Source of the DNA: F1-80-MAGs062 sp046345315
Lineage (GTDB): Bacteria; Planctomycetota; Planctomycetia; Planctomycetales; Planctomycetaceae
Direction of reading: 5' to 3'
Length of the DNA stretch: 64,000 nucleotides
NCBI GenBank assembly: GCA_046345315.1
Contig: JBKDKA010000154.1
Location: 14,351-78,350, forward strand
Made by a program: the position numbers and the translations under genes. This document shows positions 9,527 to 16,365 of the stretch, in pieces (positions within the stretch are counted from its first letter, which is position 1; each line of letters begins with the position of its first letter). Under the pieces are notes generated by a model that saw only the letters and a list, made by a program, of their open reading frames with translations, made no database searches and was not told the DNA's origin.

Positions 9527-11751
9527 CCTTCCACTGGACCGGATTCACTCTGTTGCTGTCCGTTGCAGTGATCGCCACTGCGGTGATTTTCGGCACGCTG
9601 ACCTGGTTACGAAGTGGTCGCAGGCGGTCCGTCGGTCTGCTGGAACTGCTTCGTTTTCTTCTGATTCTGATGGCGATCATCACCCTGAATCAGCCGGAAC
9701 GAACTCAGGAGATTCGTCCAGCAGAGAAGCCCACCGTGGTGGTGCTGCGGGATACGTCGAAGAGCATGCAGACTCGTGATCTTCTGGCCGAATCCGGAGT
9801 GGCACAGACGACGATGACTCGAGCGGAAGCTGTTCGTTCTGTCGTCGAGCCTGACTTCTGGTCGACGATTCAGGACCGGATTCAGGTGGTTCAGGAGGAG
9901 TTTTCTTCCAGCCTTCCGGATCCGGCATCGGGAACTGACATTCACTCGGCTCTGCAGACGGCTCTGGAACGAACTCCTGGGCTTCGAGCGATTGTGCTGC
10001 TGTCGGATGGTGACTGGAATACCGGATCAGCTCCCGGTGCGGCAGCGACTCAGCTTCGAATGAAGGAGATTCCGATTCTTGCAGTAGCCGCCGGAAGTGA
10101 AGAACGGCTTCCGGACCTGCAGCTGACGGTGACGGATGCTGCAGCCATCGGAGTTGTGGGAAAGGTCATGCGCATTCCGTTTCGAGTCACAAGCTGGATG
10201 CCGATGTCGCGGGACATCACGGTGACCCTGACGGATTCTGCCGGGAAAACGTTTTCGAAGCAGTTGCAGGTCAGTGGTATGGGGCAGGCACAGGAAACGA
10301 TCGAATGGCGGCCGGAGGCTCCCGGCAGTTTTTCGCTCACACTGAAAATGCCTGTGGATGACGGGGAAACGATTGCAGAGAACAATGAAGTGGTCCTGCC
10401 CGTGAGCGTTCGGGAAGAAACGCTGAAGGTTCTGATCGTGGAGTCGTCACCGCGATGGGAATATCGATATCTGAGAAATGCACTGGAACGTGATCCGGGA
10501 GTTCGAGTCAGCTGCCTGCTGTTTCATCCGGACCTTAAGTCAACGGGCGGTGGTCGTGGATATCTGGATCAGTTTCCATCGGAACGGGAGCTCTTCGACT
10601 ATGACGTGGTGTTTCTGGGAGATGTCGGTCTGGAGGCCGGCCAGCTGACTGTTGAGCAGTGCGAACAACTGCGTCAGCTCGTTCGCAGTCATGCCGGCGG
10701 ACTGGTTTTTCTTCCGGGATTCCGGGGTCGACAGGCATCGCTGCTCACCACAAAGCTGGATGAACTCTATCCGGTTGTGTTCACTCCGGGCGCAATGCCT
10801 TCAGGGCAGTTGAGTGGTGGCGGTGAGCTTCCGGGCAGTTCGGCCGGTCGATCAGGTTCGACCGTTTCGCGATATCGGCTTACTGAAACGGGACGGCACA
10901 GTCTGCTGACTCGACTGGAATCAGGCGATGATGATAATGAAAGAACATGGGCTTCGCTGCCCGGGTTCTACTGGCACGCCGGCAGTCAGCGAGCGCGGAT
11001 CGGCAGCCAGGTTCTGGTGGTGCACGATTCGGAGCTCAATGAATACGGACGCATCCCACTGATTGTGACTCGTCCCTCGGGGACAGGAAAAGTTCTCTTC
11101 ATGGGGACTGACAGTGCGTGGCGATGGCGCCGCGGAATTGAAGACCTGTATCATTATCGATTCTGGGGGCAGGTGGTTCGCTGGATGGCTTATCAGAGGA
11201 ATATGTCTCGCGGCCAGTCCATCCGACTGTTCTACTCACCCGATCGTCCGCAGTCAGATTCCATCATGACGCTCAACGTGAACGCCATGAACACGGACGG
11301 AGAACCACTCCGCACGGGGACTGTGCGCGTCAAAGCGGTCGCACCATCGGGGACGGTGACCAGCCTGCAGCTGCCGGCTGCGGGAGAAGATTCGTGGGGC
11401 TTGTTTACCGGCACGCTCAATCCCACTGAGGCGGGGACGTGGACGCTGACGACAACGTGCGACGAAACATCGGCTCGCATTGAAACAATGATCACCGTCG
11501 CCGGACAGGCTCGGGAACAGACCGGTCTTCCACTGCGGTCCGATGTTCTGCGAGAACTGACTGAGATGACTCGCGGAAGGCTGCTCAAGACAAATGAGCT
11601 GTCTGAAATCATTCCGGCGATTCACGCACTCCCCGAACCTCGCCCGGAGATTCGTCGCATCAGAATCTGGAGCCATCCTGTCTGGGCCGGCCTGATGATT
11701 GGTCTGCTGGGAGTATTCTGGACTGGTCGAAAGATGGCTGGATTGATGTAG
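9523..11751 (+). CDS. Membrane-anchored VWA-domain protein
   Basis: A protein of about 742 residues when started at ATG 9523, which overlaps the preceding stop as ATGA and indicates translational coupling; an upstream in-frame TTG at 9478 is less likely. Two N-terminal helices (LLLSVAVIATAVIFGTLTWL; ELLRFLLILMAIITL) are followed by a VWA domain with an intact MIDAS DTSKS (residues 77-81) and the second metal loop LLSDGDWNTG. A glutamine-amidotransferase-like middle part (FLGDVGLEAG, GGLVFLPGFRG) and a C-terminal helix (VWAGLMIGLLGVFWTG) follow. This layout matches large planctomycete VWA proteins whose function is not established. The stop codon abuts a repeat element beginning at 11752. Confidence 0.85.
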   Translation: MTFHWTGFTLLLSVAVIATAVIFGTLTWLRSGRRRSVGLLELLRFLLILMAIITLNQPERTQEIRPAEKPTVVVLRDTSKSMQTRDLLAESGVAQTTMTRAEAVRSVVEPDFWSTIQDRIQVVQEEFSSSLPDPASGTDIHSALQTALERTPGLRAIVLLSDGDWNTGSAPGAAATQLRMKEIPILAVAAGSEERLPDLQLTVTDAAAIGVVGKVMRIPFRVTSWMPMSRDITVTLTDSAGKTFSKQLQVSGMGQAQETIEWRPEAPGSFSLTLKMPVDDGETIAENNEVVLPVSVREETLKVLIVESSPRWEYRYLRNALERDPGVRVSCLLFHPDLKSTGGGRGYLDQFPSERELFDYDVVFLGDVGLEAGQLTVEQCEQLRQLVRSHAGGLVFLPGFRGRQASLLTTKLDELYPVVFTPGAMPSGQLSGGGELPGSSAGRSGSTVSRYRLTETGRHSLLTRLESGDDDNERTWASLPGFYWHAGSQRARIGSQVLVVHDSELNEYGRIPLIVTRPSGTGKVLFMGTDSAWRWRRGIEDLYHYRFWGQVVRWMAYQRNMSRGQSIRLFYSPDRPQSDSIMTLNVNAMNTDGEPLRTGTVRVKAVAPSGTVTSLQLPAAGEDSWGLFTGTLNPTEAGTWTLTTTCDETSARIETMITVAGQAREQTGLPLRSDVLRELTEMTRGRLLKTNELSEIIPAIHALPEPRPEIRRIRIWSHPVWAGLMIGLLGVFWTGRKMAGLM

Positions 11752-11884
11752 AGCGCATTTCAGAACCGGGGCAGGCACCCTTGCTCATGCAGATACCGCT
11801 GGAAACACTTGAGCTCAGCGGGAGCCAGTCCCGGGTTTCGAAACGACCTTTCGTGATTCGAGCTGTCAACGCCACTGAAACACA

Positions 11885-11901
11885 CACTGGCAGAGCCAGT
11901 G
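11885..11901 (-). repeat. Type-1 REP hairpin CACTGGCAGAGCCAGTG
   Basis: Seven-base-pair perfect stem with a three-base loop (AGA), followed by GCACACA. It pairs with the oppositely oriented copy at 12000-12016 as a two-hairpin unit. A matching unit (12761/12879) exists on the other side of the transposase gene. Confidence 0.88.
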
Positions 11902-11999
11902 GCACACAGTGTGAACCGGCAGATCCAAAACAACAACTTCGATTGCGTGGTGCTGGACAGTTGTGAAAGATAAAACTCAAACCTCTTGAGTTTGTGTGC

Positions 12000-12016
12000 C
12001 ACTGGCTACGCCAGTG
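12000..12016 (+). repeat. Type-1 REP hairpin CACTGGCTACGCCAGTG
   Basis: Same stem with loop TAC, preceded by TTTGTGTGC and followed by TGTTTTGTGG. The 40 bases before it (GTGAAAGATAAAACTCAAAC and following) are also shared with the copy at 12879, so the repeat unit is longer than the hairpin. Confidence 0.88.
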
Positions 12017-12113
12017 TGTTTTGTGGCTGATGACTGTTTAGACGGTTGAGTCACAACTGGGTGCCACTGAGCCATGGCGAAAGATGAGATTCGTGTGCAG
12101 TGATTTTGTGTGC

Positions 12114-12130
12114 CACTGGCTCTGCCAGTG
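12114..12130 (+). repeat. Type-1 REP hairpin immediately upstream of the transposase
   Basis: CACTGGC-TCT-GCCAGTG with the conserved left flank TTTGTGTGC and right flank TGTTTTGTGG. It lies 27 bases before the transposase ATG. It forms an inverted pair with 12761-12777, so the transposase gene is bracketed by inverted hairpins. Confidence 0.88.
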
Positions 12131-12157
12131 TGTTTTGTGGACTGATGGACTCGTTTG

Positions 12158-12754
12158 ATGGCAGAGTCAAACCGAAAAACTCTTCGTCGATTTGAAACGG
12201 TTCGTCATTTGCACGAACTCACGTTTTCTTGTTACCGTCGGCTCCCACTGCTGACAAACGATGGCTGGAGGTTGATTTTGTCGCAGTCTGTTGACAGGGC
12301 TTGTCAGGAGGAGGCCTTCACACTTGTCGCGTTCGTGTTCATGCCGGAACACGTGCATCTGTTGGTCCTGCCGCAGACCGACAATTCCAGAGTCAGTCGG
12401 CTCCTGGCTCGCATCAAGCAGCCGGCGTCAAAAAGAATTCGGCAGATTCTGGAGGCAAATGAATCTTTGCTCCTTCAGAAACTGACCGTTCAGGAAAGAC
12501 CGGGAAAACGTTGTTTTCGGTTCTGGCAGGAAGGTGCAGGGTTTGATCGAAATCTCTTCTCCCCGGAAGCAATTTCTGCGTCGATCGATTACATCCACAT
12601 GAATCCAGTCAGGCGGAAACTTTGTCGGGCCGCTGTTGATTTCCAGTGGTCCAGTGCTCGATTTCACCTTCAGGACATCATCGATCCAGAACTGCCTTCA
12701 CTTTGCAAACCTGATCCAGAATGGTTTCATCCCTCTGGCCATCGCTTCCACTGA
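12158..12754 (+). CDS. REP-associated tyrosine transposase (RAYT, IS200-like Y1 family)
   Basis: A 198-residue single-strand DNA transposase of the HUH/Y1 superfamily. Visible features are the HUH metal motif in FVFMPEHVHLLVLP (His65, His67) and the C-terminal motif IDYIHMNPVRRKL, whose Tyr145 is the likely nucleophile. The family-typical WQ...GFDRN and FQWSSARFH also appear. RAYT proteins bind and cut REP hairpins. Here the gene is flanked on both sides by inverted 17-base hairpins, and its TGA (12752-12754) falls 6 bases before the right-hand one. The ATG at 12158 is chosen over a TTG directly before it. The frame is intact and the key residues are present, so activity is plausible. No tnpB-like accessory gene is present. 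Confidence 0.9.
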   Translation: MAESNRKTLRRFETVRHLHELTFSCYRRLPLLTNDGWRLILSQSVDRACQEEAFTLVAFVFMPEHVHLLVLPQTDNSRVSRLLARIKQPASKRIRQILEANESLLLQKLTVQERPGKRCFRFWQEGAGFDRNLFSPEAISASIDYIHMNPVRRKLCRAAVDFQWSSARFHLQDIIDPELPSLCKPDPEWFHPSGHRFH

Positions 12755-12760
12755 AACCCA

Positions 12761-12777
12761 CACTGGCAGAGCCAGTG
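12761..12777 (-). repeat. Type-1 REP hairpin immediately downstream of the transposase
   Basis: CACTGGC-AGA-GCCAGTG, identical to the copy at 11885 and followed by GCACACAG. It is inverted relative to 12114-12130. Confidence 0.88.
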
Positions 12778-12878
12778 GCACACAGCAAGAAACAGACAGA
12801 CCCGATTTCCTCGCTTTGTTTGGGTGGCACTGGTCAGTTATGAAAAAGATAACACTCAAATTTTCTGGGTTTGTGTGC

Positions 12879-12895
12879 CACTGGCTACGCCAGTG
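12879..12895 (+). repeat. Type-1 REP hairpin CACTGGCTACGCCAGTG
   Basis: Identical to the copy at 12000 and preceded by a similar stretch (ATGAAAAAGATAACACTCAA...TTTGTGTGC). Distance from the preceding hairpin is 118 bases, against 115 for the 11885/12000 pair, so the two-hairpin unit is duplicated on either side of the transposase. Confidence 0.88.
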
Positions 12896-12985
12896 CATTC
12901 TTCACACTGCAGGAGGCTGCCTCCACTTCGTAGAAACAACCCGGTATGTTTTTTTTCCACGGAACCTCGGTGCCAACGAAACCCA

Positions 12986-13002
12986 CACTGGCACAGCCAG
13001 TG
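12986..13002 (-). repeat. Type-1 REP hairpin CACTGGCACAGCCAGTG
   Basis: Same stem with loop ACA, left flank ACGAAACCCA and right flank GCACACAG. It is the last copy in this cluster and lies 46 bases downstream (relative to +) of the stop-distal end of the SDR gene. Confidence 0.86.
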
Positions 13003-13047
13003 GCACACAGCAACAGATTGGCAGAGCCGGAATACGATCCTCCCGGT

Positions 13048-13941
13048 TCATGCGGCTCGCTGATCAGATCGTGGCCGTTGCTCAGTCATCGGTGCTGAGT
13101 CCTTCATCCGTTCGCGGAAGGCGGCTTCGAGAGCGGCCTGTCGTTTCTTCTTGCTGCGACTGAACTGATTCATCAGATCGATCAATCCCGGAGCAAACCG
13201 TTTCAGCTGGTACAGCGCATGAGCCATTGGTGTGATCAGAACCTGGCGACGGTTTTTACGAATGGCTTTCAGAGTCACCCGTGCCACGTGTTCCGGGGAT
13301 GCACACAGCCAGGCCGGAGGTGTCGGAACCTCGCGATCCGATCGTCCGCTGGCTGCTGACTGATAAAGCTTCGTCGTGACCGGTCCGGGGCACATGGCGG
13401 TGACTCCGATTCCCCGACGTCCGTACTCGGCACGAATCGCTTCTGTGAATCCGATCAACCCGAACTTGCTGGTGTGATAGGCCGCAAAGCGACCTCCGGC
13501 GACGATACCGGAAATACTGCACATGTTGACGATGTGAGTGTCCGGGCGCTCCAGCAGAGACGGAAGCAATTCTCGTGTGATCTGAATCGGAGCCAGAAGA
13601 TTGATGCTGAGAAGCCAGTTCCACTGCTCCGCGGTCATCGCTTCTGTGGCGCCGTAATATGCGACGCCGGCATTGTTGATCAGAAGGTCGATTCCGCCGG
13701 TCACTTCCAGTGCTCTGGCTACTGCTCGAGAGACCGCAGCTGGGTCGCTCAGATCACAGACATGAGTTGTCACCTGAACCGGGCGATCGGCAAGCTGATT
13801 CTTCAGCAGCTGAAGGCCGGATTCGCTGATATCCACGAGGAACAGGTGGCTGCCGGCTTCTGCAAGCTGAACAGCGAGGGCAAGGCCGATCCCGGAGGCC
13901 GCACCTGTCAGAAAAACCTGTTTGCCGGAGAGTGATTTCAT
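13048..13941 (-). CDS. Short-chain dehydrogenase/reductase (SDR)
   Basis: A protein of about 297 residues from the ATG at 13941 (SLSGKQVFLTGAASGIG, a typical SDR start); an upstream in-frame ATG at 13980 would add 13 residues. The NAD(P)-binding motif TGAASGIG, the NNAG motif, and the catalytic Ser (MCSISG) and YHTSK are all present, so it should be an active classical SDR oxidoreductase. The C-terminal basic tail (SRSKKKRQAALEAAFRERMK) is beyond the Rossmann core. The substrate cannot be inferred. The gene stands alone between two repeat clusters. Confidence 0.88.
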   Translation of the reverse strand: MKSLSGKQVFLTGAASGIGLALAVQLAEAGSHLFLVDISESGLQLLKNQLADRPVQVTTHVCDLSDPAAVSRAVARALEVTGGIDLLINNAGVAYYGATEAMTAEQWNWLLSINLLAPIQITRELLPSLLERPDTHIVNMCSISGIVAGGRFAAYHTSKFGLIGFTEAIRAEYGRRGIGVTAMCPGPVTTKLYQSAASGRSDREVPTPPAWLCASPEHVARVTLKAIRKNRRQVLITPMAHALYQLKRFAPGLIDLMNQFSRSKKKRQAALEAAFRERMKDSAPMTEQRPRSDQRAA

Positions 13942-14446
13942 GGGGGGAATTCCATTTCCCGAGGAGATTTTCACAATCATGAGCCCTGCGGCCCGGGATT
14001 CTAACCGGAGTGAGCCATGTTCGGAACGCCAACAGCCGCAAGCTGGCTGGCTTCACATCAGTTCCGTATGAATCCTGCATGTTTCGGGCGAGCGGGGCAC
14101 GTGAGAGAGGATTGAGGGGACAAGATAGAGGATTGGGGATAAAACCAGTTCAGGGAGGGCGAAGCTCCTGCTGAGCCGCTGAAACCATCGACGTCGAGTT
14201 TGTCAGGGGCCCAGCAGGAGTTTCGCCCCACCGAAATTCGTCAACCCTCTCGTCGCAATCCTCCACCCTGTTCCGGCAGTCCGGGGATTGACCTACCCAG
14301 CTCGCTTTTTGGCACACCTCAAAACTTCGAAAATGAAACGTTAACTCGAATCGTCGGGAGCGAAATCCCAGGTCAACACGATATGCTTCCGATTTGACCA
14401 GACCCACTAACTGCGATTCCTGCACCTGAATGAAAGATCTCTGACA
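13942..14446. other. Intergenic region with a large palindromic element
   Basis: About 500 bases between the divergent SDR gene and mscL. Apart from the palindrome at 14153-14229 and G/A-rich sequence before it, I see no gene or recognised regulatory element. Short frames on both strands translate the palindrome. Confidence 0.7.
14153..14229. repeat. Type-3 palindromic element (GGGCGAAGCTCCTGCTGAGCC family)
   Basis: Left arm GGGAGGGCGAAGCTCCTGCT (14153-14176) and right arm CCAGCAGGAGTTTCGCCCC (14208-14229) are inverted copies separated by about 31 bases. Related single arms occur at 2991-3016 and 3230-3256. The dispersed, palindromic form is that of a REP-like element. Confidence 0.8.
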
Positions 14447-14815
14447 ATGCTGAACGAATTCAAGAAGTTCATCCTGAAGGGCAATGTGGTGGATCTGTCC
14501 ACCGGCGTCATTATTGGCGCTTCGTTCGGTGAAATCGTCAAGGCTTTCACCACAGGGATCGTCAATCCTCTGCTGAGCATGATGGGCGGAAAGCCGGATG
14601 TTTCACTGCAGCTGGGCCCGTTTGATATCGGAATCATCATCAGCGCGGTGCTCGGATTTCTCATCACGGCTGCCGTTGTATTCTTCGTCATCGTCAAGCC
14701 TGTCAATAAGCTGATCGAACTGACGAAAGCTAAAGAAGCGGCAGCTCCTTCGGCTCCACCGGCACAGGAAGTTCTGCTGGCTGAGATTCGGGATCTGCTG
14801 AAGAACAGAGCCTGA
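14447..14815 (+). CDS. mscL: Large-conductance mechanosensitive channel MscL
   Basis: A 122-residue protein forming an osmotic emergency-release channel in the inner membrane. The N-terminal helix and first membrane segment (FKKFILKGNVVDLSTGVIIG, then ASFGEIVKAF) carry the conserved family signature. A short periplasmic loop, the second membrane segment (IISAVLGFLITAAVVFFVIV) and a cytoplasmic helix bundle (AEIRDLLKNRA) follow. Length is slightly shorter than E. coli MscL. It is monocistronic, flanked by a repeat region upstream and a convergent DUF1501 gene downstream. Confidence 0.95.
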   Translation: MLNEFKKFILKGNVVDLSTGVIIGASFGEIVKAFTTGIVNPLLSMMGGKPDVSLQLGPFDIGIIISAVLGFLITAAVVFFVIVKPVNKLIELTKAKEAAAPSAPPAQEVLLAEIRDLLKNRA

Positions 14816-14884
14816 TCGGAATCGCTGGCGACAGGTCAGACGCAGGTTCTGCGATCATGTTGCCTGAAACCTGACGCCGTGAGT

Positions 14885-16357
14885 TCAGGTAATCAGATCC
14901 TGAATGATGGAGGTCGGCAGAACGCCAGTGAGCCGCTGATCGAGGCCCTGAAATTTATACGTCATACGCTGGTGATCATAGCCGAGCTGGTGCAGCACCG
15001 TCGCATGAAAGTCACGAATGTGAACGGGGTCGCGGACGATGTTGTAACTGAAATCATCCGTCTCCCCGTAGATCGAGCCGCCTTTGAACCCACCACCGGC
15101 CATCCACATCGTAAAACAGCGCGGATGATGGTCGCGACCGTAGTTTTCCTTTGAAAGGCCGCCCTGAGAATAGATTGTCCGTCCGAACTCTCCACCCCAG
15201 ATGACCAGCGTTTCATCAAACAGACCTCGCTGCTTCAGGTCTGTCAGCAGACCATAGGTGGCCTGATCCAGATCTCGACACTGGTCAGGAAGTCGACCGG
15301 CGGCATTGGCATGTGTATCCCAGTTGTTGTGATAAATCTGCACGAAACGCACACCACGCTCGACCATGCGTCGAGCCAGAAGCATCGTATTGGCCAGAGT
15401 CCCGGGCTTTCGCGACGCATCTCCGTACAGTTCAAACGTGGAACCAGGTTCCGTTGCAAGATCCGTCAGTTCGGGGACGCTCGACTGCATTCGAAATGCA
15501 AGTTCGTACTGCTGAATCCGCGTATTGATTTCCGGATCCCCCAGCTGCTGATAATTCATTTCATTCAGCTGTTTCAGACCATCCAGAGTCGTCCGCCGGA
15601 CTTTTCCGCTGACACCCTGCGGATTGTTGATGAACAGGATCGGATCGCCCGACGATCGAAATGAAGTGGCTGCGTATTCTCCCGGCAGGTAGCCGGATGA
15701 CCAGAGTCTGGCTGAAATCGCCTGAACCTGTTCCGTGTTCGTTGGTTTGGCCACCATCACCACAAATGCCGGCAGATTCTCATTCAGCGAACCAAGTCCG
15801 TAAGACATCCAGCTTCCGAGACAGGGGCGTCCGGTCACCTGATTACCTGTCTGCATCAGGCTGATGGCAGGTTCATGGTTGATCGCTTCCGTGTACATAC
15901 TCCGAACGAACGCCATGTCGTCTACCACCTTCTTCGTCCACGGAAGAAGTTCGGTGACCCACATGCCGCACTGGCCGGCCTGCTCAAACTGAAACTTCGA
16001 CGGAGCAATCGGAAAGCGAGCCTGACCGGACGTCATGGTAGTCAGCCGCTGCCCGTTGCGAATGCTTTCCGGAAGATCCTTGTCATACCATTCGTTCATC
16101 TGCGGCTTATAGTCATAGAGATCGATCTGCGACGGTCCGCCGACCATGTGCAGATAGATGACATGTTTGACCTTCGCCGGAAAATGCACCGGAATTGCAC
16201 CGCTGATTCCGGGGGTTGGTGGCTCACCTGAGGTCGCACCGGATGCGAAATCCGGCCCCATCAATGATGCGAGAGCTGCTGTTCCCAGCAGATGTGACCC
16301 GCGGGAAAAGAAATACCGGCGAGTCAGATTCAGTCTCAGTTCTTCGAGCAGGCTCAT
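14885..16357 (-). CDS. DUF1501 family protein (Tat-exported, sulfatase-like fold)
   Basis: A 490-residue protein with an N-terminal twin-arginine-like signal (RRYFFSRGSHLLGTAALASL). It has family hallmarks such as IYLHMVGGPSQIDLYDYKP, the GWDTH-like YHNNWDTHANA and VIWGGEFGRT. DUF1501 proteins are abundant in planctomycetes and nearly always follow a PSCyt/DUF1549/DUF1553 gene; that is the case here, with only 8 bases between. Their biochemical role is not established, though a link to exported polysaccharide or sulfated-substrate metabolism is usually proposed. The fold is related to alkaline phosphatase/sulfatase. Confidence 0.92.
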   Translation of the reverse strand: MSLLEELRLNLTRRYFFSRGSHLLGTAALASLMGPDFASGATSGEPPTPGISGAIPVHFPAKVKHVIYLHMVGGPSQIDLYDYKPQMNEWYDKDLPESIRNGQRLTTMTSGQARFPIAPSKFQFEQAGQCGMWVTELLPWTKKVVDDMAFVRSMYTEAINHEPAISLMQTGNQVTGRPCLGSWMSYGLGSLNENLPAFVVMVAKPTNTEQVQAISARLWSSGYLPGEYAATSFRSSGDPILFINNPQGVSGKVRRTTLDGLKQLNEMNYQQLGDPEINTRIQQYELAFRMQSSVPELTDLATEPGSTFELYGDASRKPGTLANTMLLARRMVERGVRFVQIYHNNWDTHANAAGRLPDQCRDLDQATYGLLTDLKQRGLFDETLVIWGGEFGRTIYSQGGLSKENYGRDHHPRCFTMWMAGGGFKGGSIYGETDDFSYNIVRDPVHIRDFHATVLHQLGYDHQRMTYKFQGLDQRLTGVLPTSIIQDLIT

Positions 16358-16365
16358 GATGGTTC

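Larger units (their letters stand above)
11752..12157. repeat. Repeat-filled intergenic region: type-2 inverted repeat followed by three type-1 REP hairpins
   Basis: No gene. Directly after the stop at 11751 lies an imperfect inverted repeat, with arms at about 11757-11780 (TTTCAGAACCGGGGCAGGCA) and 11820-11846 (GGGAGCCAGTCCCGGGTTTC). The same element occurs at 20895-20983. It is followed by 17-base hairpins of the form CACTGGC-NNN-GCCAGTG at 11885-11901, 12000-12016 and 12114-12130. The first is in one orientation (flank GGCACACA on the right) and the other two are in the opposite one (flank TGTGTGC on the left). The last hairpin lies just upstream of the transposase gene. Confidence 0.9.
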
